The notes under the pieces are model-generated. The model searched no databases. It saw only the letters and a list, made by a program, of their open reading frames with translations, and had not been told where the DNA came from. Made by a program: the position numbers and the translations under genes. DNA of 64,000 nucleotides from Flammeovirga pectinis (GTDB lineage: Bacteria; Bacteroidota; Bacteroidia; Cytophagales; Flammeovirgaceae), in NCBI RefSeq assembly GCF_003970675.1, contig NZ_CP034562.1:434001-498000 (forward strand), read 5' to 3'. Below are positions 53,039 to 62,091 of the stretch, piece after piece. Each line of letters opens with the position of its first letter. The first letter of the stretch is position 1.

Positions 53039-53944
53039 ATGTTGAATTTTGTTTGTTTTTTTACACTCTGGGGCTTCTTTGCACATCAAAAAATCAATGA
53101 AGAGGCTATTTATTTACTACCGGATGATATTTTTGTTTTGTTTAAACATCATATGGGTAAGATTAAACAAGGCGGGATCCGCCCAGATCAGAGGAGAAGA
53201 CTTATGGAAAATGAGGATGTTCGCCATTACATTGATGTAGAAATGTATGGAGATCACCTTTTAGAAAAAACAATTAACTATGATGAAGCTTTACTTACTT
53301 ATTCGGAAGATTCACTTTTAGAACATGGCTTAGCTCCTTGGAATCTTGTAATGTATACTCATCTTTTAAGAAAAGCATTTGAAGAAAAAGATGCTTACAG
53401 AATAATTAAATATGCTGGAGAGATGGGGCATTATATTGCAGACCTTCATGTTCCTCTACATACAACACATAATTATAATGGCCAGCTCACTAACCAAATA
53501 GGTATTCATGCATTTTGGGAATCGACTTTACCAGAACACTTTGCAGGTTATTATAATTTTTTATTGGATGATGTTAACTATGTAGATAATATTTTAGATA
53601 CCGCTTGGGTAATTATGAATGAATCTCATGCTTTAGTTCCAATTGTATTGGCAGAAGAAAAACGTATTTCCAAATTACTACCAAATAAAGGAAAAACGGT
53701 TGTTACTAGACGTGGAGCTTCTTTACAATATCAACCAACAGAAGAATATGCTAAGCTTTATCATCAGGCAGTGGGGAGTATGGTAGAAAGTAGAATGGAA
53801 AAAGCAATTTATAGATTAGCCTGTTTATGGTTTTCGTGTTGGGTAGATGCAGGACAACCAGATTTATCTACTTTAAAGTACATTACTCCAAAACAAAAAA
53901 AGAAAGAATTAAAAAAAGATATAAAACATAGGGGTCATCTTTAG
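53039..53944 (+). CDS. Zinc-dependent phospholipase C / S1-P1 nuclease-like protein
   Basis: Length of 301 residues. The short hydrophobic start leads into WGFFAHQKINEEAI, where an N-terminal Trp plus His is the zinc ligand pattern of this fold, and GHYIADLHVPLHTTHNYNGQ...HAFWES supplies the H-x(3)-D/H metal ligands. Bacteroidota carry many such proteins of unproven substrate (phosphoesters of lipids or nucleic acids). The C terminus is Lys-rich (KKKELKKDIKHRG). Its last gene segment ends 60 bp before the NFACT gene, so co-transcription is likely. Confidence 0.8.
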   Translation: MLNFVCFFTLWGFFAHQKINEEAIYLLPDDIFVLFKHHMGKIKQGGIRPDQRRRLMENEDVRHYIDVEMYGDHLLEKTINYDEALLTYSEDSLLEHGLAPWNLVMYTHLLRKAFEEKDAYRIIKYAGEMGHYIADLHVPLHTTHNYNGQLTNQIGIHAFWESTLPEHFAGYYNFLLDDVNYVDNILDTAWVIMNESHALVPIVLAEEKRISKLLPNKGKTVVTRRGASLQYQPTEEYAKLYHQAVGSMVESRMEKAIYRLACLWFSCWVDAGQPDLSTLKYITPKQKKKELKKDIKHRGHL

Positions 53945-54004
53945 ATTTAAAGCGGATATGTAGTGTGGACAATGTATCTTCGTAAATCTGAAAAAAAATA
54001 TATT

Positions 54005-55564
54005 ATGTTCAACAACTATTACTTTTTAAGACAACTGAGTAGTTCTTTAAAAGAACATTTAGTAGGGATGACTTTGGGGGCTTGTTTTAGTCAATCCAAA
54101 GATGAATTGATGATCGGTTTCTATAAAGGTGGTCGAGAACAGTGGATACGTGCGTCTTTAATTCCAAATTTTAACTTACTTACTTTTCCTTTGGATTATC
54201 AAAGAAAGAAGGTGAACAGTATAGATCTTTTTAAGGAAGCTATTGACCAGGAGGTTGAAGATATAATTCAATATAATAATGAACGCGCATTTCTAATTAA
54301 GATGACCAACAATTGGGGTATCTTATTTAAAATGTATGGTAACCGTTCTAACATACTTTTAGTTCATGAAGGTGAGGTTATAACCCTTTTCCAAAAACGC
54401 CATATTGAAGATCAAAATATAGATGTTTCTCAATTAGACCGTTCACTGGACCAAACAAAAGAGGGCTTTTTTGAGAATGGATTACGAGGTACATTTCCTA
54501 CTTTAGGAAAGGAAGCATTGGCCTATTTAGTAAAAAATGGCTGGGAAGATGCAGATAAGGAGAAGCAATGGAAGATGCTTTCATCAATAATTTCAAAATT
54601 AGAAAACCCAAAGTATTATACTATCGAAGAGAATGAGCAAATACATTTTCTGCTTTTTGAAGAAGGAACAACACTTTTTGAAACAGATAATGCTATTGAG
54701 GCTGCTAATGAGTTTTTCTATAGGTTTTCAAAACGCTTTTTTGTAGAACAAGAAAGAGTCCCTTTATTAAGAGAAATTGATAAAAGGTTAAAGCAATCAA
54801 GAAGTTACCTTAAGAAAAATTATGCACGTTTTGAAGAACTCACAGAGAGTGCTCGTTTTGAGGAAATTGCCAATATTATAATGGCCAATTTGCATGCTAT
54901 ACCTGCAAGAACTAAGAAAATCACTTTGTTTGATTTTTATAAGGATGGGGATATAGTAATTAAATTAAATGAATTTCAAACGCCTCAAAAAAATGCGGAA
55001 ACTTACTATCGAAAGGCTAAAAATCAGAAATTAGAAGTAAAGAATCTCGAAGAAAACATCAATGAAAAGGAAGAAGAAATGAAACGTCTTCAAACACATC
55101 GTGATGCTTTAAATGACCTAGAAATGGTTAGAGAGATTAGAAAATATATTAAGACTAATGGGTTACAGAAATTACAAAAAAATGAACCTGTTTTCCCATT
55201 TAGAAAATTTGAATTTAAAGGGTTTGAAATTTGGGTAGGTAAAAATGCAGTGAATAATGATTTATTGACACAAAGATTTGCCCATAAAAGAGACCTTTGG
55301 TTGCATGCTAGAGATGTGGCGGGATCTCATGTAGTTGTTAAATGGAAATCTAAACAACCTACTTTTCCAATTAATGTTATTGAAAAAGCAGCATCTATTG
55401 CAGCCTATTATTCTCAAAGAAAAACAGATACATTATGTCCTGTGATTTATACTCCTAAAAAATACGTAAGAAAAAGAAAAGGAGACCCTGCTGGGTTAGT
55501 TGTTGTAGATAAGGAGAGTGTAGTTTTAATAGAACCAGCTCCATTTTCAGAGAATTTAACGTAG
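54005..55564 (+). CDS. rqcH: NFACT family protein (RqcH/Rqc2 homologue)
   Basis: About 519 residues from the ATG at 54005. It has an NFACT-N domain (LRQLSSSLKEHLVGMTLGACF, GNRSNILLV), a coiled coil (~335-395), and a C-terminal NFACT-R RNA-binding domain (DLWLHARDVAGSHVVVK, CPVIYTPKKYVRKRKG). RqcH rescues stalled 50S ribosomes by recruiting tRNA-Ala and adding alanine tails. In the N-domain the well-known D-R tRNA-contact pair is read here as E-R (NNERAFLI), so activity is not assured. First gene of the truB-uppP-ribF neighbourhood, as often in this phylum. Confidence 0.82.
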   Translation: MFNNYYFLRQLSSSLKEHLVGMTLGACFSQSKDELMIGFYKGGREQWIRASLIPNFNLLTFPLDYQRKKVNSIDLFKEAIDQEVEDIIQYNNERAFLIKMTNNWGILFKMYGNRSNILLVHEGEVITLFQKRHIEDQNIDVSQLDRSLDQTKEGFFENGLRGTFPTLGKEALAYLVKNGWEDADKEKQWKMLSSIISKLENPKYYTIEENEQIHFLLFEEGTTLFETDNAIEAANEFFYRFSKRFFVEQERVPLLREIDKRLKQSRSYLKKNYARFEELTESARFEEIANIIMANLHAIPARTKKITLFDFYKDGDIVIKLNEFQTPQKNAETYYRKAKNQKLEVKNLEENINEKEEEMKRLQTHRDALNDLEMVREIRKYIKTNGLQKLQKNEPVFPFRKFEFKGFEIWVGKNAVNNDLLTQRFAHKRDLWLHARDVAGSHVVVKWKSKQPTFPINVIEKAASIAAYYSQRKTDTLCPVIYTPKKYVRKRKGDPAGLVVVDKESVVLIEPAPFSENLT

Positions 55565-55658
55565 TTAACAGTCTATTTTCTCTTATACTTAGAAGTTTTT
55601 GCAATAAAGTATTCAGAGACTATTAAATTGCAGATCAAATAAATACAGATATAACAAA

Positions 55659-55898
55659 ATGAGCAATAAAAAAGAACATTTGGCCTTCGGTAAAAAGAAT
55701 TACATGTGGATGTTAATCGGCATTTTAATGATTGCTTTAGGCTTTTTTATCATGTCTTTAGAAAGTGCACCTATGGGCTTTGGCGCTTTAGGTTTAACAG
55801 TAGGACCAATTGTTACAATGGCAGGTTTTGGTGTTAATTTCTATGCCATCTTATTAAAACCTCAAGAGAGCAATTCTGAACAAAGCCCAAAAAGCTAA
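55659..55898 (+). CDS. DUF3098 family membrane protein
   Basis: Length of 79 residues with two transmembrane helices (NYMWMLIGILMIALGFFIMS and GFGALGLTVGPIVTMAGFG). The FGKKNYMWML start and the position before uppP are characteristic of DUF3098 in Bacteroidota, where it often follows ftsX; here the NFACT gene precedes it. Function unknown, presumably linked to cell envelope synthesis. Confidence 0.85.
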   Translation: MSNKKEHLAFGKKNYMWMLIGILMIALGFFIMSLESAPMGFGALGLTVGPIVTMAGFGVNFYAILLKPQESNSEQSPKS

Positions 55899-55931
55899 AA
55901 CAACTAAACCTAATAATTTTTATACTATCAA

Positions 55932-56723
55932 ATGAGTATTTTTGAGGCTATCGTTCTTGGTATTGTTCAAGGATTGACAGAATTTTTACCTGTTAGTAGT
56001 AGTGGTCACTTAGAATTAGCAAAAGCTATTTTAGGAGATACTAGTATGGCAGAAGAAAGTATGATGATGACTGTCGTACTTCATTTTGCAACAGCATTAT
56101 CAACAGTTGTTGTTTTTAGAAAAGACATTCTAGAAATCTTAAAAGGTTTATTTCAATTTAAATGGAATGAACAAACACAATTTTCACTAAAAATTGTTCT
56201 TTCAATGATACCAGCTGCATTAGTTGGTGTTTTCTTGAACGACCAAATAGAAAAATTCTTTGGCGGAGCAATACTTCTTGTAGGTTGCATGCTTTTATTA
56301 ACTGCAGTTCTTCTTATTCTTGCAGACAGAGCAAAGAATACAGAAAAAAATGTGGGTTATAAAGAGGCTATCATTATCGGTATTGCCCAAGCAATTGCTA
56401 TCCTTCCTGGTATTTCAAGATCAGGAGCAACAATTTCAACATCTGTTTTATTAGGAATTGACAGGTCTAAATCTGCTCGATTTTCTTTTTTAATGGTTGT
56501 ACCTTTGATTTTTGGTAAAATTGCAAAAGATATATTAGATGGTGCTTTTTCATCTTCTTTTGAAGTAGTACCAATGGCAGTTGGTTTTGTTACAGCTTTT
56601 GTAACTGGTATTATTGCATGTACATGGATGATTTCATTGGTGAAGAAAGCAAAACTAATGTGGTTCTCTGTTTGGTGTGCAGTTGTAGGCTCAATTGCAA
56701 TTATTTATACATTAATAAATTAA
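55932..56723 (+). CDS. uppP: Undecaprenyl-diphosphatase
   Basis: Length of 263 residues, polytopic. Signature motifs are EFLPVSSSGHLELAK near the N terminus and LPGISRSGATISTSVLLG, which carry the catalytic serines and arginine of BacA/UppP. It recycles undecaprenyl diphosphate to the monophosphate carrier for peptidoglycan and O-antigen assembly. Starts 33 bp after the DUF3098 gene, and truB follows. Confidence 0.95.
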   Translation: MSIFEAIVLGIVQGLTEFLPVSSSGHLELAKAILGDTSMAEESMMMTVVLHFATALSTVVVFRKDILEILKGLFQFKWNEQTQFSLKIVLSMIPAALVGVFLNDQIEKFFGGAILLVGCMLLLTAVLLILADRAKNTEKNVGYKEAIIIGIAQAIAILPGISRSGATISTSVLLGIDRSKSARFSFLMVVPLIFGKIAKDILDGAFSSSFEVVPMAVGFVTAFVTGIIACTWMISLVKKAKLMWFSVWCAVVGSIAIIYTLIN

Positions 56724-56759
56724 ATATTGTGCTTTAAATAGCATTTGATTTTTAAACGT

Positions 56760-57476
56760 ATGCAAGATTTTGATTTTGTAGCCGGCGAGACGGTGTTGGT
56801 AGATAAACCATTAGAATGGACTTCTTTTGGTGTAGTGAAAAAGTTACGTTGGGAAATGAAGGTGAAAAAAGTAGGGCATGCCGGTACTTTAGATCCTTTG
56901 GCTACAGGTTTATTGATTTTGTGTACTGGAAAAAGTACAAAGACAATAGATCAAATTCAGGGTAAGATTAAAGAATATGAGGGAGAAATGGTAATTGGTG
57001 CTACAACTGCTTCTTATGATTTAGAAACAGAAATAGAAAACCAAGTAGATATTTCTCATATCACAGAACAAAATATTCTAGATTTATTACCTCAGTTTAC
57101 GGGTAAGATAATGCAAGTTCCTCCAATGCACTCTGCTATAAAAGTGAATGGAGTTCGTGTATATAAACATGCTCGTAAAGGAAAAGAAGTAAAGATCGAT
57201 CCTAGAGAAGTTGAAATTAGTGAATTAGAAATTACAAAAATCGACTTCCCTAAAATTCAGTTTAGAATGGTTTGTACTAAAGGTACTTATGTAAGGAGTT
57301 TTGTTAAAGACTTTGGCGATGCTTTAGGTGTTGGTGCTTACATGAGTGGCTTACGTAGAACTAAGATTGGTGAATACGATGTTAAAGATGCCAAATCTGT
57401 TGAAGAATGGATTGAGGTGATTCGAGAATGGCGTAGTAACCAAGAAGAACAAACGGAAGAAGAGAATTCTAAATAG
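56760..57476 (+). CDS. truB: tRNA pseudouridine-55 synthase
   Basis: About 238 residues from the ATG at 56760 (MQDFDFVAGETVLVDKPLEW); an in-frame TTG at 56745 is disfavoured. Catalytic motif GHAGTLDPLATGLL with the nucleophile Asp, then PPMHSAIKVNGVRVYKHARKG and CTKGTYVRSFVKDFG. Forms the T-loop pseudouridine of tRNAs. Ends in an acidic tail, followed by a strong terminator. Confidence 0.95.
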   Translation: MQDFDFVAGETVLVDKPLEWTSFGVVKKLRWEMKVKKVGHAGTLDPLATGLLILCTGKSTKTIDQIQGKIKEYEGEMVIGATTASYDLETEIENQVDISHITEQNILDLLPQFTGKIMQVPPMHSAIKVNGVRVYKHARKGKEVKIDPREVEISELEITKIDFPKIQFRMVCTKGTYVRSFVKDFGDALGVGAYMSGLRRTKIGEYDVKDAKSVEEWIEVIREWRSNQEEQTEEENSK

Positions 57477-57487
57477 CATTATATAAA

Positions 57488-57517
57488 GGAGTTATGAAGC
57501 AATATCATAACTCTTTT
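57488..57517 (+). terminator. Terminator after truB
   Basis: Stem GGAGTTATGA / TCATAACTC with 7-base loop followed by TTTTTCTTT; ribF transcription therefore probably starts downstream. Confidence 0.85.
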
Positions 57518-57569
57518 TCTTTACTATATTTTTTTGAATAACTTTCGAGCAGAAACTTATTTTTAGTTG

Positions 57570-58511
57570 ATGAAAGTACATTACGGAATAGATAATTTTA
57601 CGCCTCTTAAAAGAGCAACAGTTACAAGTGGAACATTTGATGGAGTACATTATGGACACCAGCAAATTCTTGCACACCTAAGAAAAATAGCTAGAGAAGA
57701 TAATTCAGAAACAGTTTTGATTACCTTTTGGCCACATCCTAGGTTTGTCTTACAACCCGAAATTGCGAATAAATCACTTAAATTATTAACGAATTTAGAT
57801 GAGAAAATAGCTTTACTTGAACAGGAAGGTATTAATCATTTAATCGTTATCGAGTTTAATAAAGAGTTTTCTCACCTCACATCAATGGAATTTGTAAAGA
57901 ACATACTCATTGATAAAATCAATACAACCAAATTAGTGATTGGATACGACCATCGTTTTGGTAGAAATAGAGAAGGAGGGTTTGATTACTTAAAAGAACA
58001 TCAAGCAGAGTTTGGGTTCGAAGTAGAAGAAATAACCAAGCAAGAAATAGAAAATGCTGCAGTGAGTTCAACAGCAATAAGAGCAGCATTAATAGAAGAG
58101 GGTAATTTATTTACTGCCGAAAAATATCTCGGTTATCATTATTCTTTAGAAGGAATAGTAGTTAATGGTAATAAAATTGGTAGAAAAATAGGCTTTCCTA
58201 CTGCAAATATTCAATTAAAGGACAGCTTTAAATTACTTCCTCATCAGGGAGTTTATGCTGTACACCTTTATTTTGAAGGAGTGAAATATAAAGGAATGCT
58301 GAATATTGGTAACAGACCCACCGTTACAGAAGGTATAAAAAAAACAGTAGAAGTAAACATCTTTGATTTTAACAAAGATATTTATGGAGCAGAAGTTCGA
58401 CTTGAATTTGTGAAAAGAATACGATCAGAAATGAAATTTGATGGAGTTGAAATGCTTATAGAACAACTTCATCTTGATAGAGAAAGTGCCATTACAGCAC
58501 TTTCAATATAA
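57570..58511 (+). CDS. ribF: Bifunctional riboflavin kinase / FAD synthetase
   Basis: About 313 residues (start at 57570). The N-terminal FAD synthetase (SGTFDGVHYGHQQIL, GYDHRFGRNREGG, AVSSTAIRAALIEE) is joined to the riboflavin kinase domain (GRKIGFPTANIQL, GVYAVHL, MLNIGNRPTV). Makes FMN and FAD from riboflavin. It stands as a separate unit after the truB terminator, and converges with the hydrolase gene 6 bp away. Confidence 0.95.
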   Translation: MKVHYGIDNFTPLKRATVTSGTFDGVHYGHQQILAHLRKIAREDNSETVLITFWPHPRFVLQPEIANKSLKLLTNLDEKIALLEQEGINHLIVIEFNKEFSHLTSMEFVKNILIDKINTTKLVIGYDHRFGRNREGGFDYLKEHQAEFGFEVEEITKQEIENAAVSSTAIRAALIEEGNLFTAEKYLGYHYSLEGIVVNGNKIGRKIGFPTANIQLKDSFKLLPHQGVYAVHLYFEGVKYKGMLNIGNRPTVTEGIKKTVEVNIFDFNKDIYGAEVRLEFVKRIRSEMKFDGVEMLIEQLHLDRESAITALSI

Positions 58512-58517
58512 GTAGAA

Positions 58518-59888
58518 TTATTTTGTTTTGATTGTAACCCATGTTGTTACTTTTTCAAGTAAAACAGGAGATAAAGTTTGTTCAATCTCACCATATTCGT
58601 TTGGTAAACCCGTGTCACATTCTTGAAACAAATGATTTACACCTTTAATTTCTTCAATATCTATATCTGTATTTCCTGCCTTTTTTAACGCATTATTGAT
58701 AGCATCTAGGTTTTCTTTGGTAATAACTTGTACATCTTTAGTACCATTTAATGCTAAAACAGGGCAAGTTACAGTAGAAAAATAAGTGGCTGGGTCAAGT
58801 TTAATAAACTCTTTCATCCAATTAGAAGAGAATGTTCTAGCAAGATTATTTATTTGTTGATCGTTTAATTGATGATCAAATTGATGCTGAAAATAATCGG
58901 CCAATTTATCGAATAGTGGTTGCTCGTTATTTATCACAATAGAATAAGCACCGCTAAAAATCTTTTGATTTTTAGCAATCGCATGATCATGAATACCACC
59001 TTTTTTTTCGATTAATGCTTTTTGATGAAGCATCAATTCTTTTCCTCTTAAGCCAGGTGAGGCCATTAGTACTATAAAATCTATATTTTTATTTTTACTA
59101 GCTACTATTCCTGCTATTGTACCTCCTTCACTGTGTCCTAATAATCCAATTTTTGTGGGATCAACATCTTTTCGTGATAATAAGTACTGATATGCAGCTT
59201 CAACATCAGTAGAAAAATCTAAGGTAGATGCCGCTTTAAAATTACCACTAGACTCTCCAGTACCTCTATCATCAAAACGTAGTACTGCTATTCCTTTTTT
59301 AGTAAGTTCATCTGCCAATAATAAAAAGGATTTATGCCCTAGTATTTCTTGATTTCTATCTTGTGGTCCACTTCCTGAAATAAGAATTACTGTCGGATAT
59401 TTTTTTACATCTGTTGGTCTAGTAAAAGTACCCGCTAAAAGAATATTGGCTTTTTCATTTTTAAATTTCACCTCTTTAGATACATATGGGTAGGGAGGTA
59501 GTGGTTCTTGAGGTTTCTTTAAAGGAGTTTCTATTTCGAGATCTTTAAAAAGAGTCATAGGAAACGAAAATCCACCTTGTTCAAATTTACCTTCTATATG
59601 TTCATCATCTAAAACATGACCAGTATATTTGATGCCTAAATTTGGTAAATCTATCGTAATAAATGGTTCTTGGTATTTTACCTCATGTATTGGAATACTC
59701 TTTAGATGTTGTGCAGGGACATCCATTTTACCTTGGAAAATCTGACCATTATGGGTAATGTGAAATATAATATCAATTTTTCCTGTTTGAACAGTTAAAG
59801 TACCTGACCAAGGTCCAACTAAGTTTTGGCTATGGCTACTTATGGATAATAAGAAAAAGAGTGTTACTATAAAAAGTTTTTTAGTCAT
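58518..59888 (-). CDS. Exported alpha/beta hydrolase (serine aminopeptidase S33-like)
   Basis: Length of 456 residues with a signal peptide (MTKKLFIVTLFFLLSISSHS). The first ~110 mature residues form a beta-rich lipocalin-like domain (NLVGPWSGTLTVQTGKIDIIF). The alpha/beta hydrolase part then shows ISGSGPQDRNQ, the nucleophile GHSEGGTIAG, LNGTKDVQV (Asp) and GVNHLFQE (His). Similar proteins act as periplasmic esterases or peptidases; substrate unknown. It converges with ribF with a 6-bp gap. Confidence 0.85.
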   Translation of the reverse strand: MTKKLFIVTLFFLLSISSHSQNLVGPWSGTLTVQTGKIDIIFHITHNGQIFQGKMDVPAQHLKSIPIHEVKYQEPFITIDLPNLGIKYTGHVLDDEHIEGKFEQGGFSFPMTLFKDLEIETPLKKPQEPLPPYPYVSKEVKFKNEKANILLAGTFTRPTDVKKYPTVILISGSGPQDRNQEILGHKSFLLLADELTKKGIAVLRFDDRGTGESSGNFKAASTLDFSTDVEAAYQYLLSRKDVDPTKIGLLGHSEGGTIAGIVASKNKNIDFIVLMASPGLRGKELMLHQKALIEKKGGIHDHAIAKNQKIFSGAYSIVINNEQPLFDKLADYFQHQFDHQLNDQQINNLARTFSSNWMKEFIKLDPATYFSTVTCPVLALNGTKDVQVITKENLDAINNALKKAGNTDIDIEEIKGVNHLFQECDTGLPNEYGEIEQTLSPVLLEKVTTWVTIKTK

Positions 59889-60081
59889 ATTTAAAGTGTT
59901 TTTATTGACAATTTTTAGCTAGTACTGACTTTTTTGTGAAAAATCATTAACTTTGTTTTAAGTCAAACGAAATAGTAATGATCGAATAATTAATTACTTA
60001 TAAAGCAAATTTACAAACTGAGTCATTTAAATTCATTTATAAATAAATTTAAACTTTTTTAAACAAATATTAATGATTAGT

Positions 60082-60101
60082 TTTACGTTAACATACGTAA
60101 A
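60082..60101. promoter_or_regulatory. Perfect inverted repeat TTTACGT-N6-ACGTAAA
   Basis: Two perfect 7-bp arms around TAACAT, 30 bp before the small membrane ORF at 60131-60250. Size and spacing resemble an operator for a dimeric regulator; partner unknown. The rest of 59889-60130 shows a near-consensus TAACTTTG at 59948-59955 but nothing else. Confidence 0.35.
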
Positions 60102-60130
60102 CACAAACTTCCATCTCTGGGCAAAATTTC

Positions 60131-60250
60131 ATGATTCATTATATAAAAAGAATTGTATCCAGCAATAATACCTTTGGTTTAGGTATTTTAGTAGGCTTAT
60201 TATTAGGCTACTTCCTTGCATTTGCACTTGCAAGTTATTTTTTAGTTTAG
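60131..60250 (+). CDS. Very small membrane protein
   Basis: A 39-residue ORF from ATG at 60131 to TAG at 60248-60250, not tied to any known family. It is a short basic N terminus (HYIKRIVSSNN) followed by a 23-residue glycine-patterned helix (TFGLGILVGLLLGYFLAF and on), so a single-pass membrane micro-protein is the natural reading. Its stop overlaps the convergent dinB stop by 4 bp. A perfect inverted repeat at 60082-60101 lies 30 bp upstream. Support is the ORF, helix and upstream element; expression is unproven. Confidence 0.5.
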   Translation: MIHYIKRIVSSNNTFGLGILVGLLLGYFLAFALASYFLV

Positions 60251-61311
60251 AACAACTTTAGTTGTTCTGATTCATTTTCGGTTCCAGGCTCTCCTAAGTT
60301 ACTAATACTTATGCCGAGTAACCTAACATTAAATGTTTGAGGGTTTAGTTCTTCTAACAATGTTAAAGACTCTTCTGTTAAAAACGATTTGTTTTTTATG
60401 AGGGTAGCGTAGGTACGACTTTTTGTATGCATCTCAAAGTCATGTTGTTTAATCTTAACAGTAATAGTTTTACCGCTTTTATTCGATTTTAATATCCTAT
60501 CCCAAAGTATATCAGCTATTTTTAAAAGGTGCTCTCTCATCTTTTGTACATCAGCAATATCTTTAGAAAAAGTACGTTCGGCACCAATAGATTTCCTTTC
60601 TCTATGGGCTTTTACTTTACGGTTATCAATTCCTCTAACAATGTGAAAGTAGTATTTTCCTGTGCTTCCAAACGTATCATTAAGGTGTTCTATCGGCCAG
60701 TTTTTTAAATCTTTCCCTTTATAAATCCCAAGCTTTTTCATTTTATCTGCCGTAACATTGCCAATTCCGTAAAAACGTTCTATTGGTAATTGTTCTAAAA
60801 ATGCTTCAGCTTCTTCTGGTAAGATAATAGCCTGTCCATTTGGTTTATTAATATCGGAAGCTGTTTTTGCTAAGAATTTATTATAGGAAATTCCAGCACT
60901 CGCATTCAAATTTAGTTTGTCATTAATTTTTTCTCTGATTTCTAAAGCTATTTGCGTCGCAGATTGTATTCCTTTTTTATTTTCTGTTACATCAAGGTAT
61001 GCTTCATCTAAAGAAAGAGGTTCAACTAAATCTGTATATTCATAAAAAATTTTTTTGATTTGTACAGATACATCCTTGTACACATGAAACCTAGGGCGAG
61101 TAAAAATAATCTGTGGACATTTTCTATAGGCTAAAGCAGAAGGCATGGCAGATTTAACGCCAAACTTTCTAGCCTCATAACTTGCTGCAGCAACAACACC
61201 TCTTTCTCTACTACCACCTACAGCAACAGGTTTACCTCTTAAATGAGGGAAATCCCTTTGCTCAATTGATGCAAAGAAGGCGTCCATGTCTATATGAATA
61301 ATTTTTTTCAA
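60247..61311 (-). CDS. dinB: DNA polymerase IV
   Basis: Length of 354 residues, Y-family translesion polymerase. Catalytic motifs HIDMDAFFASIE and SLDEAYLDVT hold the metal-binding acids. The helix-hairpin-helix (FYGIGNVTADKMKKLGIY) and the little-finger domain follow. The C terminus ends in EQLKLF, a beta-clamp binding motif (QLxLF). It follows the PduO-like gene by 9 bp, so the two form an operon. Confidence 0.95.
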   Translation of the reverse strand: MKKIIHIDMDAFFASIEQRDFPHLRGKPVAVGGSRERGVVAAASYEARKFGVKSAMPSALAYRKCPQIIFTRPRFHVYKDVSVQIKKIFYEYTDLVEPLSLDEAYLDVTENKKGIQSATQIALEIREKINDKLNLNASAGISYNKFLAKTASDINKPNGQAIILPEEAEAFLEQLPIERFYGIGNVTADKMKKLGIYKGKDLKNWPIEHLNDTFGSTGKYYFHIVRGIDNRKVKAHRERKSIGAERTFSKDIADVQKMREHLLKIADILWDRILKSNKSGKTITVKIKQHDFEMHTKSRTYATLIKNKSFLTEESLTLLEELNPQTFNVRLLGISISNLGEPGTENESEQLKLF

Positions 61312-61320
61312 TACGATAGA

Positions 61321-61851
61321 TTAATCAAAAAAGCGGACATCATAGCTTTTAGATACGAACTCAATAGTAGGAATATCTTCCATTTTATTTGCGTAAACTG
61401 ACATTACAAAAAATATGTCTGCTAAAGTATTAAGAAGATCAGTAACTAGTTTATCTACTTTTACATCTTCAAACTTTTGAATTTTATATGCCCACCTAGT
61501 AGAATTCTTACTCTTTGAACGACATAGGTTTAGTATTCCTGCTAATTCACAACCAAGTGGTAGACTAAACATTTTTGTTTCCTCTCTAACTAATTCTTGA
61601 TATTTATCATGAATAGCAATAGCTTTTATAATATCGTTATCAGTAACCGCTAATTTCCCTCTAATAGATCCATTTACATGATATGCCATTTCACAAAGCC
61701 AAGTTAGTTCTTTAAGCATTTCAGGATATTTTGATGCTTTTGAATAAGCATAACCAATATGACTAGCTAATGAATCAGTTTCAATTTCAAAGTCACATTT
61801 AAAACTTGTTTCCTTTAAATAAGGGTAACACATACGTACTTTCTTACTCAT
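61321..61851 (-). CDS. PduO-type cob(I)alamin adenosyltransferase homologue, degenerate
   Basis: Length of 176 residues, all helical. I read it as a relative of PduO/MMAB corrinoid adenosyltransferases: TDSLASHIGYA (family VDELNSxIGLA), FSLPLGCELAGILNLCRSK (family LPGGsxxAAxLHLART) and DLLNTLADIFFVMSVYANKMED (family LNRLSDxLFVLARYAN). The N-terminal TKTGDxG phosphate-binding motif is missing, and the RxxxRRAER site is read as RSKSKNSTR (R111, K115, N116, T118, R119), so several catalytic residues are replaced. It is operonic with dinB. It may be a non-enzymatic corrinoid- or ATP-binding relative. Confidence 0.6.
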   Translation of the reverse strand: MSKKVRMCYPYLKETSFKCDFEIETDSLASHIGYAYSKASKYPEMLKELTWLCEMAYHVNGSIRGKLAVTDNDIIKAIAIHDKYQELVREETKMFSLPLGCELAGILNLCRSKSKNSTRWAYKIQKFEDVKVDKLVTDLLNTLADIFFVMSVYANKMEDIPTIEFVSKSYDVRFFD

Positions 61852-62091
61852 ATTGATTATTTAGAATAATGGGAAATATCTATTTTTATTAAATATACTT
61901 CTTATAGTATTAAGGTTAAAATTATTCTTTTTAGAGGAGATATAACCGTTTTATAATCAATGATTAAAGTGTTGTTATGCTTTGTTTTGATAAATTCTTG
62001 TAAAATAAACAACCCTTGAAACTCTTTAACTTTTTTTGCTGATATATCTAGAGTATTATCACTTTATTTGTTTTGTATTAAACAGATAATT

